This document shows positions 1 through 5,902 of a stretch of 6,335 nucleotides of DNA, piece after piece (within the stretch, counting starts at the first letter, position 1; each line of letters begins with the position of its first letter). The stretch spans positions 1 through 6,335 of the forward strand of contig CAZWHE010000195.1 in assembly GCA_964633825.1 (NCBI GenBank). The letters run 5' to 3'. The position numbers were made by a program, and so were the translations under genes. The notes below the pieces were generated by a model. The model did not search any database. It had not been told where the DNA came from and worked only from the letters and a program-made list of their open reading frames with translations. Source of the stretch: CAZWHE01 sp964633825 (GTDB lineage: Bacteria; Planctomycetota; B15-G4; CAYZWU01).

Positions 1-12
1 TGCTGGATGTTC

Positions 13-1857
13 TCAGCTGAAAAGCCTCAGAAAATCATTATAGGTCACGTAAACAAGGAGTGCGAGGAGCAGAACCAGGCCGGCGATCTGGGCATACCCC
101 ACGACTTTTTCGTTGAGCGGAGATCCTTTGATCTTTTCGATCAAGAGAAACAGGAGATGTCCGCCGTCAAGAACCGGGATGGGGAGGATGTTGATGAAAC
201 CGAGGTTGATGGACAGGATGGCCAGGAAGAAAAAGAGCCTGGCGATACCGAGCTGGGCGAACGAATACGATGCGACGGATATCGTTATGATGCCGCCGAG
301 GTTCTTGCCGGCCACATCCCCGCTGATAATCCTGGAAAGAGTCAGGTAACAGGCCTTGACCTGGTAAATGGCACAAATGAAGCCGGCCTTCATTGCCTCG
401 AAGACGCTGAGCTTTCTCGTCAAGAGATAAGGCCGAAAGTCGATTCCCAGGTCCATTGTCATATAAGGCCTGGAAGCAATGTGAATGCTCTCTTTCTTCT
501 CGGAGCCGGAGCGGGACAGCGTCAGCAGATGTTCTTTTTTCTCTGAAGAGCGAAAGATCTTGGAGAGGTCCTTGAACGATGACGTTTCGACGCCGTCGAC
601 GGAAAGGATGGTCACGCCGTCCCGCAGGCCCAGATCGCCCAGAGCGCTTCCGGAATCGACGGCCGAAAAACTCGACTCGAAATTGTGCTCCATGGCGAGG
701 TCGTTTATCAGAATGGGGCGCCATTTTTCCTCGTATTCGATCGGGATCGTCTTCCCCGATCGGGAGACCTGGAAAACGAGGGGCTCTTTTTCCAGTGCTT
801 CGATGAGCTCGTTCTGCCTGAATATTTTTTTCTCGCCGATAGAAAGAATGACGTCGCCCACTTGGAGGCTTTCCCGGAATATTTCTCTCGGCCGGGCCAG
901 CGCCCCTCTGAGAGCACGCACCTTGTTCAGGGGAACGCGGACCCCGATTCGGCGCATCTTTTTTACCTCTTTCCATTCGGGCTCGATGTTGAACGAGAGG
1001 CGTTCTTCCTTCCCGTCGCTGATTCGCACGACCTCAAAAAAGATGGGCTCCCCCGAATCCGGAGGTTCATCGAACCATTCATCGGGCGCAACGCCGTTGA
1101 TGGCGACAACCCTGTCCCCGTCGATCATGCCGGCTTTTTCGGCGGCCCCTCCCCGTTCGAGGATGACTTCATACCGAGTGGGAGACGAGATGGAGATCTT
1201 GTATCGCCCGGCTTCGCCGTCCTTTTCGGGGAGAACCTCTCTTTCGATCTTCTCTCCGTTTCGTTCGAGGAGGATGCGGCTCGTGCCTGATTTGGCGAGT
1301 GCGATGTTGAGCGGGATATCGTGGAACTCGTAGATCGTGTTCCCGTTGATCTCGAGAAACTTATCGCCTTCCAGAATCCCGGCTTTCCAGGCCGGCCCCC
1401 CGGGAACGACCCTTCCGACTTCGGGCGAAACGAAAGGAACGCCCGTCGCAAAGATGACGGGGAAGGTGATGAAGGCAAAGAGGAAGTTCATCAAAACGCC
1501 GGCGCTGAAAATCATCATCTTCTGAAAGGGCGTTTTGCTGGGAAGCTCGTCGGGGGCGCCCGAGAGATCCTCGCCGGGATTCTCGCCCGCCATCTTGACA
1601 TAGCCGCCGAGCGGAATCAGGCTGATCCTGTAATGAGTGTCCCCTTTCATAAATCCGTAGAGAACGGGGCCGAACCCGAGGGAAAAGGTTTCAACGCGAA
1701 CGCCGGCTTTTTTTGCGGCGATGAAGTGCCCGAGCTCGTGGATGAATATCATCAAGCCGATGCCGAGAATGACTTCGAGGGTGAGCCATGTTCTTTCCAG
1801 ATAGGCGATGATGTCGGCGAAGGTAATGGCGGCCATAACGGCGATGGTCAGATGCAT
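13..1857 (-). CDS. rseP: RseP-type site-2 intramembrane zinc metalloprotease with expanded PDZ region
   Basis: This is a membrane-embedded M50 (site-2) protease. In known members it cleaves transmembrane segments of anti-sigma factors or remnant signal peptides in the inner membrane. The HELGH zinc motif lies at residues 40-44 within the first membrane helix. The second catalytic motif, NILPIPVLDGG, lies at about 556-566 and its Asp564 should be the third zinc ligand. Hydrophobic segments are at about 24-48, 113-140, 522-560 and 590-607. Between the catalytic halves I see four PDZ-like modules, at about 145-225, 228-295, 303-377 and 383-460. Each has a 'G(L/I)xxGDxxLxINGxxI'-like core, degenerate in modules 3 and 4. 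Length is 614 aa against about 450 aa for E. coli RseP. The ATG at 1857 is chosen because GAGAGGA lies 9 nt upstream; an ATG at 1836 (Met8) lacks a clear ribosome site. The gene overlaps the dxr stop by 10 nt. Identity is firm; the substrate is unknown. Confidence 0.95.
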   Translation of the reverse strand: MHLTIAVMAAITFADIIAYLERTWLTLEVILGIGLMIFIHELGHFIAAKKAGVRVETFSLGFGPVLYGFMKGDTHYRISLIPLGGYVKMAGENPGEDLSGAPDELPSKTPFQKMMIFSAGVLMNFLFAFITFPVIFATGVPFVSPEVGRVVPGGPAWKAGILEGDKFLEINGNTIYEFHDIPLNIALAKSGTSRILLERNGEKIEREVLPEKDGEAGRYKISISSPTRYEVILERGGAAEKAGMIDGDRVVAINGVAPDEWFDEPPDSGEPIFFEVVRISDGKEERLSFNIEPEWKEVKKMRRIGVRVPLNKVRALRGALARPREIFRESLQVGDVILSIGEKKIFRQNELIEALEKEPLVFQVSRSGKTIPIEYEEKWRPILINDLAMEHNFESSFSAVDSGSALGDLGLRDGVTILSVDGVETSSFKDLSKIFRSSEKKEHLLTLSRSGSEKKESIHIASRPYMTMDLGIDFRPYLLTRKLSVFEAMKAGFICAIYQVKACYLTLSRIISGDVAGKNLGGIITISVASYSFAQLGIARLFFFLAILSINLGFINILPIPVLDGGHLLFLLIEKIKGSPLNEKVVGYAQIAGLVLLLALLVYVTYNDFLRLFS

Positions 1858-2999
1858 TTCACGGTTTCCTCTCGAGCACGGGCGTCGGCGTCCAAGATCT
1901 CCTCGATCGTCGGTTTTTCCCTGTTCTTAGCATGATCGAGAACTTTTGCAACGGTCTGGCTGATTTCATCGAAAGGAATGCGTCCCCCGAGAAAGAGCTC
2001 GACGGCCGCTTCGTTGGCGGCGTTGAGAACCGTTCCGGAGAGCCCGCCCTCTCGTGCCGCGCGGTATCCCAGATCGATCGCCGGAAACCGACTTCTGTCG
2101 GGCCGCTCAAAGGTCAGGCGGCTCCAGCGGTCGAAGTCGAAATACGTCTTCGATCCTTCGGGACGCTCCGGGCACGTGAGGGCGTAACGGATGGGGACCT
2201 TCATGTCCGGAACGCCCATCTGGGCGATGATGGAACCGTCTGCGAACTCCACCATGGAATGAACGATCGACTGCCTGTGAACCACGATTTCGACGCAATC
2301 GGGATCGCAATCGAAAAGCCAGCAGGCCTCGATGAGCTCCAGGGCTTTGTTCATCATCGTGGCCGAATCGATTGTGATCTTGTTCCCCATGTCCCAGTTG
2401 GGATGGTTCAGTGCTTGTTCGGGTGTGACATTCTTCAGATCTCGGGAATCGGTATCGATAAAGGGGCCGCCCGAAGCCGTGAGCAAAATTCGCCTGATCG
2501 AATTTGCCGACTCACCGCGGAGCGCCTGATAAACGGCGCTGTGCTCGCTGTCGACGGGAACGATTTCAACACCCTTTTTTCGAGCCAAGGGCATGAGCAG
2601 ATGGCCCGCCATCACAAGGGATTCCTTGTTGGCCAATGCAAGACGCGCTCCCTCCTCGACGGCCGCAATCGAGGCCGGAAGCCCAGCGGCGCCCGTGACC
2701 GCTTGCAAAACGATCCGGGGATGCAGTTTCTTGACCATGTCGGCCGGCGATCCGGGCCCGGAGAGAAGGGTTGATCCCGCATCCGCGATGCCTTGCCTGA
2801 CGGAAGCCGGAATCTCCGCGGAATCCGACGCAACGGCCGTCGCTGCGGGATGAAACTTCCGGGCTTGTTCCAAGAGAAGATCGTGGTTGGAGTGTCCGGA
2901 AAGCCCGACAACCCTGAAGGAATGATCCAGCTCTTTCAGAACATCGAGAGCCTGCCTGCCGACGGAGCCGGTCGATCCAAGAACAATAACGCTTTTCAT
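1848..2999 (-). CDS. dxr: 1-deoxy-D-xylulose 5-phosphate reductoisomerase
   Basis: Dxr (IspC) converts 1-deoxy-D-xylulose 5-phosphate to 2-C-methyl-D-erythritol 4-phosphate with NADPH and a divalent metal. This is the committed step of the MEP isoprenoid pathway, in the cytoplasm. The NADPH-binding motif GSTGSVG is at residues 8-14 and ALANKESLVMAG is at 121-132. Metal ligands are in PVDSEHSAVYQ (Asp150, Glu152) and at Glu221 in the DSATMMNKALELIEA stretch. LTASGGPF is at 173-180, HPNWDMGNK at 199-207, and the flexible-loop region HRQSIVHSMVEF begins at 241. All expected catalytic residues are present. The protein is 383 aa, typical for the family. The ATG at 2999 is chosen because MKSVIVLGSTGSVG aligns with the usual N-terminus; a TTG at 3023 would add eight residues with no ribosome site. 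Only a weak GAG precedes the ATG. The gene is upstream of and overlaps rseP, a common bacterial pairing, and is divergent from purM. Confidence 0.97.
   Translation of the reverse strand: MKSVIVLGSTGSVGRQALDVLKELDHSFRVVGLSGHSNHDLLLEQARKFHPAATAVASDSAEIPASVRQGIADAGSTLLSGPGSPADMVKKLHPRIVLQAVTGAAGLPASIAAVEEGARLALANKESLVMAGHLLMPLARKKGVEIVPVDSEHSAVYQALRGESANSIRRILLTASGGPFIDTDSRDLKNVTPEQALNHPNWDMGNKITIDSATMMNKALELIEACWLFDCDPDCVEIVVHRQSIVHSMVEFADGSIIAQMGVPDMKVPIRYALTCPERPEGSKTYFDFDRWSRLTFERPDRSRFPAIDLGYRAAREGGLSGTVLNAANEAAVELFLGGRIPFDEISQTVAKVLDHAKNREKPTIEEILDADARAREETVKCI
1867..1873 (-). promoter_or_regulatory. Ribosome binding site of rseP
   Basis: GAGAGGA on the minus strand sits 9 nt upstream of the ATG at 1857, inside the 3' end of dxr. 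It favours this start over the in-frame ATG at 1836. It also suggests that rseP translation depends on, or is coupled to, that of dxr. Confidence 0.6.
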
Positions 3000-3067
3000 C
3001 GTCTCGATTGGGTAATGAAGCAAAAAAGGGTTAACGCCTTTATTGAAGCATGTCCGGGAAGTAATCT

Positions 3068-3077
3068 GAACCGGTTC
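3068..3077. promoter_or_regulatory. 10-bp perfect palindrome, possible operator
   Basis: GAACCGGTTC is a perfect 10-bp palindrome in the divergent dxr/purM intergenic region, one base upstream of the possible -35 box of purM. The position suits an operator serving either gene. A palindrome of this length would arise by chance in a 180-bp region perhaps one time in six, so the call is weak. I do not recognise the binding protein. Confidence 0.25.
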
Positions 3078-3078
3078 T

Positions 3079-3107
3079 TTGAGTTTTCAAGGAGATTCCT
3101 TCATGAT
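3079..3107 (+). promoter_or_regulatory. Possible sigma70-type promoter of purM
   Basis: TTGAGT (3079-3084) and CATGAT (3102-3107) are separated by 17 nt. Each matches four of six consensus positions, and they would start transcription near 3114, about 68 nt before the purM ATG. The minus strand of the same site reads TATCAT (3108-3103), a five-of-six -10 match that could serve dxr, but no good -35 accompanies it. A start here would exclude the small ORF at 3103, so the two readings compete. Confidence 0.3.
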
Positions 3108-3150
3108 ATGGTTACAGATGTGCTCTGAAGACTCAGAGGATGTCGTTTAA
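3103..3150 (+). CDS. Possible 15-codon leader ORF upstream of purM
   Basis: A short frame encodes MIWLQMCSEDSEDVV. Its ATG at 3103 lies 8 nt after AAGGAG (3089-3094), the best Shine-Dalgarno match in this intergenic region and better than that of purM. The stop at 3150 is 31 nt before the purM start. A 6-bp inverted repeat (3123-3138) lies inside it. The peptide has no run of a regulatory amino acid, so classic attenuation is not indicated. It could be a leader peptide, a remnant of a longer purM N-terminus, or chance. Nothing but the ribosome site and position supports it. Confidence 0.22.
   Translation: MIWLQMCSEDSEDVV
3123..3138. other. Short inverted repeat (potential hairpin) in the purM leader
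   Basis: CTCTGA (3123-3128) and TCAGAG (3133-3138) form a perfect 6-bp stem with an AGAC loop, about 44 nt before the purM ATG. No T-tract follows, so it is not an intrinsic terminator. It may affect leader folding. Confidence 0.3.
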
Positions 3151-3168
3151 GCAAAAGCAAACAGTCGT

Positions 3169-3172
3169 AGGA
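3169..3172 (+). promoter_or_regulatory. Ribosome binding site of purM
   Basis: AGGA lies 9 nt before the ATG at 3182. It decides between this start and an in-frame upstream ATG at 3140. At 3140 the nearest purine run (AGAGG) abuts the start codon, which leaves no usable spacing. Confidence 0.6.
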
Positions 3173-3181
3173 AAGAGTGCC

Positions 3182-4231
3182 ATGTCTCAACAGCGCCGCA
3201 AAGTCACGTACGAAGAGGCGGGTGTCAGCATCGACAAGGCGACCCAATCGCTCCGTTCCATCAAGAGAAAGGTGGCCGCCACGTTCAGCGATCATGTCCT
3301 CTCGGATATCGGAAATTTCGGGGCGATGTACAGTTTGACCGGCCACGTGGGAAAAGATCCGGTGCTGGTCTCCAGCGCGGACGGAGTCGGCACCAAGCTC
3401 AAGATCGCTTTTATGGCCGGTCGCCACGATACGATCGGCATCGACCTCGTCAATCACTGTGTCAACGACATTATTGTTCAGGGCGCCCATCCTCTATTTT
3501 TTCTCGATTACCTGGCCATGGGAAAGCTCGACCAGGGAGTATTCGAGTCGATTATGGACGGGCTTGTCAACGCCTGCTCCCGGAACAAAATCGCCCTCAT
3601 CGGTGGAGAAACGGCCGAAATGCCCGACTTCTACCGGGAGGGAGAATACGACCTTGCCGGTTTCATCATCGGGAACGCCGACAGAAATGAGATCATCAAC
3701 GGATCTTCGGTCAAAGCCGGAGATGTCCTGATCGGCGTCGCTTCGTCGGGCCTGCACACAAACGGTTATTCTCTTGTCAGGAAGGTTCTCTTCGACATGG
3801 AGAATCTCGACCTGAGCATGGTCCCTACAGAGCTCAGCCGCCCTTTGGGCGACGAGCTTCTCGAACCCCACATGAGCTATCTGGAAGCCGTTACAGCGAT
3901 TCGGAAGGAGTGCCCCGTCAAGGCAATGATTCATATCACCGGGGGTGGTTTCCTCGATAACATACCGCGCGTTATTCCAAAGGAATACTACGCAAAAATC
4001 GATGTGGGGAGCTGGAATGTACCCGGGATCTTCAGACTCATCGTGGCCCTGGCGGGTCTCGACACAAAGGAAGCATTCAGAACTTTCAACATGGGGATCG
4101 GATTCATCTTCGTTCTGAAAGCCGGCGATGCCGAAAAGTCGATGGGGCTTCTTCGGAAAGCCGGTTATACCTCTTTCAAAATCGGCGAAATCGAAAGAGG
4201 CGAGGGAGGGGTGCGTTTTGAGGGAATATAG
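3182..4231 (+). CDS. purM: Phosphoribosylformylglycinamidine cyclo-ligase (AIR synthetase)
   Basis: PurM uses ATP to close formylglycinamidine ribonucleotide (FGAM) to aminoimidazole ribonucleotide (AIR), the fifth step of de novo purine synthesis, in the cytoplasm. Family signatures appear in order: YEEAGVSID (10-18), the phosphate/ATP-binding SADGVGTKLKIAF (65-77), GIDLVNHCVNDIIVQGAHPLFFLDY (86-110), the strongly conserved GGETAEMPDFY (141-151), SSGLHTNGYSLVRK (188-201), HITGGGFLDNIPRV (251-264) and FNMGIGF (302-308). The product is 349 aa, close to the usual 340-350, with no gap or missing motif. The start at 3182 is chosen for the AGGA site and the family N-terminus; an upstream ATG at 3140 would add 14 poorly supported residues. 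The neighbours are not other pur genes. It is divergent from dxr and its last 14 nt overlap the likely start of a TPR protein, which suggests a two-gene transcript. Identity is firm. Confidence 0.97.
   Translation: MSQQRRKVTYEEAGVSIDKATQSLRSIKRKVAATFSDHVLSDIGNFGAMYSLTGHVGKDPVLVSSADGVGTKLKIAFMAGRHDTIGIDLVNHCVNDIIVQGAHPLFFLDYLAMGKLDQGVFESIMDGLVNACSRNKIALIGGETAEMPDFYREGEYDLAGFIIGNADRNEIINGSSVKAGDVLIGVASSGLHTNGYSLVRKVLFDMENLDLSMVPTELSRPLGDELLEPHMSYLEAVTAIRKECPVKAMIHITGGGFLDNIPRVIPKEYYAKIDVGSWNVPGIFRLIVALAGLDTKEAFRTFNMGIGFIFVLKAGDAEKSMGLLRKAGYTSFKIGEIERGEGGVRFEGI
4205..4209 (+). promoter_or_regulatory. Ribosome binding site of the TPR protein
   Basis: GGAGG, within a run of purines in the last codons of purM, is 8 nt before a TTG at 4218. 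The alternative ATG at 4257 has only GGAAG about 15 nt upstream. The site supports a TTG start overlapping purM. Confidence 0.5.
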
Positions 4232-5801
4232 CTCCTGGAAGTCTTCTTTCCACAAAATGATTCAGCCCGGACTTTTTTGCTGCTGCGGCTTTTTCGTGCT
4301 CTTCCTGACCTGCACACTCCCGGTGCCCGAAGATGCCGGGAAAATCACCGCACTCATTGAATCCGGAAAGATCGAGGAAGCTCTCGAAGCTCTCCCCGAA
4401 CTAGTCCGCCGCCAACCGGAAAACAAAGCGACCTGGGACCTCGCCGGGCGGGTGTTCGATCTTTTTATTTCACGGGAACGGAATACCGAGCTCGTCGATG
4501 TCGCATTTGGGCTCACCGAAGATCTGGATCAATATACCGAAGCCTGGTTTTTGCTGGGCAAGGTTTATCTGGCTCAAGCCGTCAGCCTTTCAAACCGCTC
4601 CCGCTTCGAATTGACGCTTCAACAGAGCGTGCTCTCCCAGGCCATTCAGTCTTTCAGGACGGCGCTCAAACGAAATCCAGAGTGCGTGCCCGCCGGAACT
4701 CATCTCGCATACGCATTGTTCCTGCTCGGTGACCTTCCGGAGGCACACAAGCAGGCGTTGGCCGTACTGAACCGCCATCCCGAACCTTACGCCGCTTATC
4801 TGTTAGGCGAAATCGAGCTCCGGTCCGGCCGCCCTAAACAAGCTCTTGATCATTTCGAGAAAGCACTCCATCTCGATTCAGGATTCCATGACGCTCTGAC
4901 AGGAAAGATCAGAACTCTTATGGCCATGGAAAATAGGATCGAGGCGCGAGAGGCGCTGCTGGCACTCGCTCGAAAATACCCCGAGAGCCCGGAGATCCCT
5001 GCGCTGGCTCAATCCCTTTTCGAAGCGTTGGGTCGGCACCGTGATGCCGCAGAGCTTTACAAGGCCCTTATCGAAATCATTCCGAACAACAGGGAGATAA
5101 GATTCCTTCTGGCCATCGCCGAGTATCGCCTCAACGAATCCGAATCATCCCGTATCCATCTCACCACCATTCTCGAAAGCCGGCCTGATCATGACGGAGC
5201 TCTTTTTTTTCTCGGCCTCATCGAGGAAAAACGAAAGCAATACGCCAGCGCCGGTAAGAGATATCTCGAAGCTCTCAAAGTGAATGGGAATTATTTCGAA
5301 TCATCGCTTCAGCGATTGAGAGTCATAGCTTATTTGGAAGCGGCAGGCGGACGCTTCCAAGATGCGATCGCCCTCTATGACATCCTCCGAGCTTTCTATC
5401 CTTTCGATACAAACATTACTGCAAACAGGGCATTGGCCCTTGCTCAAAGCGGTCATCTCGAAGAAGCGGAACAAGCCTACAAGGCGTTCCTCGAATTGAT
5501 TCCCGGAGACTCGAAAATGCTCAATGAGTACGGTCTCTTTCTCAAGGGAATCGGCCGCGTCGAGGAAGGCCTGAAAATCCTGGAAGAAGCCTTTCTTTCC
5601 GATGGCAACTCAGACGCCGGTGAAAATCTCGGATCATACTATTTCTACGTTTGCAGCGACAAAACCAAGGCGGAATCATATCTGATGAGCGTGGCCGCTG
5701 CCAAGCCCTATCGGGAAAAGGTGCTCGTCCTGCTCGAGGCGATTCGCCGAGACCGATTCCGGCAAGGCGCTTCCGCCTTGCGAAACCGGCATGGCGATTG
5801 A
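4218..5801 (+). CDS. TPR-repeat protein with N-terminal signal/anchor segment
   Basis: This 527-aa helical-repeat protein is probably a protein-interaction scaffold on the outer face of the inner membrane; its function is unknown. After a charged N-terminus (residues 1-13) comes a cysteine-rich hydrophobic stretch at about 18-32 ending in LFLTC. That could be a signal peptide, a membrane anchor, or an atypical lipoprotein signal, since the lipobox is not canonical. The rest is about ten tetratricopeptide-like helix pairs from residue 43 to 465. The clearest are at 191-224 (YAAYLLGEIELRSGRPKQAL and on), 259-290, 327-358 and 400-431. No enzymatic domain is seen. The TTG at 4218 is preferred because GGAGG lies 8 nt upstream and the extra residues give the positive n-region expected before the hydrophobic core. 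The ATG at 4257 (514 aa) is possible. The TTG start overlaps purM by 14 nt, so the two are probably co-transcribed, though the functional link is not obvious. Confidence 0.85.
   Translation: MREYSSWKSSFHKMIQPGLFCCCGFFVLFLTCTLPVPEDAGKITALIESGKIEEALEALPELVRRQPENKATWDLAGRVFDLFISRERNTELVDVAFGLTEDLDQYTEAWFLLGKVYLAQAVSLSNRSRFELTLQQSVLSQAIQSFRTALKRNPECVPAGTHLAYALFLLGDLPEAHKQALAVLNRHPEPYAAYLLGEIELRSGRPKQALDHFEKALHLDSGFHDALTGKIRTLMAMENRIEAREALLALARKYPESPEIPALAQSLFEALGRHRDAAELYKALIEIIPNNREIRFLLAIAEYRLNESESSRIHLTTILESRPDHDGALFFLGLIEEKRKQYASAGKRYLEALKVNGNYFESSLQRLRVIAYLEAAGGRFQDAIALYDILRAFYPFDTNITANRALALAQSGHLEEAEQAYKAFLELIPGDSKMLNEYGLFLKGIGRVEEGLKILEEAFLSDGNSDAGENLGSYYFYVCSDKTKAESYLMSVAAAKPYREKVLVLLEAIRRDRFRQGASALRNRHGD
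5762..5781. other. Perfect 8-bp hairpin near the end of the TPR gene
   Basis: GCAAGGCG (5762-5769) and CGCCTTGC (5774-5781) form a perfect 8-bp, GC-rich stem with a CTTC tetraloop, 18 nt before the TPR stop codon. No T-run follows, so it does not qualify as an intrinsic terminator. It could pause polymerase or protect the 3' end of the purM-TPR transcript just before the next promoter, or be a coincidence of coding sequence. Confidence 0.4.
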
Positions 5802-5826
5802 CATTCGGAGGAAATGTCGTTACACT
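5798..5826 (+). promoter_or_regulatory. Candidate sigma70-type promoter for the secreted-protein gene
   Basis: The -35 box TTGACA (5798-5803, six of six) and the -10 box TACACT (5821-5826, four of six) are 17 nt apart, the ideal spacing. The -35 box overlaps the TPR stop codon. Transcription would start near 5833 and give a leader of about 70 nt before the ATG at 5903. This is the best promoter match in the window and suggests the last gene is transcribed separately from purM-TPR. Confidence 0.55.
5800..5818. promoter_or_regulatory. Inverted repeat overlapping the -35 box
   Basis: GACATT (5800-5805) and AATGTC (5813-5818) are perfect inverted arms around a 7-nt centre (CGGAGGA). They cover part of the -35 box and most of the promoter spacer, where a repressor could bind. 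No regulator family is recognised. Confidence 0.3.
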
Positions 5827-5844
5827 GCCATTAATCAGATGTAA

Positions 5845-5860
5845 TAGACAGTATAGACAG
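5845..5860. repeat. Two direct copies of TAGACAG
   Basis: TAGACAG occurs at 5845-5851 and 5854-5860 with a 9-bp period, in the leader between the candidate promoter and the secreted-protein gene. Short direct repeats here could be a regulator site, but two 7-mers are little evidence. Confidence 0.35.
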
Positions 5861-5902
5861 ATACTTACGTTCATTATCCTTCAACAATGTGTGAGGTTTT
5901 TC

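Noticed and set aside
167..976. A 269-codon minus-strand open frame inside rseP
   Set aside because: It is a shifted frame of rseP, rich in Arg/Pro/Gly with no recognisable domain, while the rseP frame has every family motif.
485..1333. A 282-codon plus-strand open frame antisense to rseP
   Set aside because: It has Ser/Arg-rich, low-complexity composition typical of the reverse complement of a GC-rich gene, with no motif.
2268..2279. HRQS in Dxr where E. coli has HPQS, seen as a possible active-site oddity
   Set aside because: This position varies among genuine Dxr enzymes (B. subtilis has HKES as I recall it), and the metal ligands are intact.
1932..2774. A 280-codon plus-strand open frame antisense to dxr
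   Set aside because: It lies wholly inside dxr, whose identity is certain, and has no domain of its own.
3021..3041. AAAGG/CCTTT inverted repeat flanked by an A-run, seen as a possible terminator or operator upstream of dxr
   Set aside because: The stem is only five base pairs, mostly weak, and no transcript is expected to end there. It is too little to call.
3494..4255. A 253-codon minus-strand open frame antisense to purM
   Set aside because: It is a shadow of a clearly conserved purM and has no recognisable fold.
5762..5781. Intrinsic terminator after the TPR gene
   Set aside because: The stem is good but lies within the coding sequence and no T-tract follows.
5807..5834. Six-codon ORF after GGAGG in the last intergenic region
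   Set aside because: The ribosome site is only 2 nt from the ATG, and the frame overlaps the candidate promoter and is too short to support.
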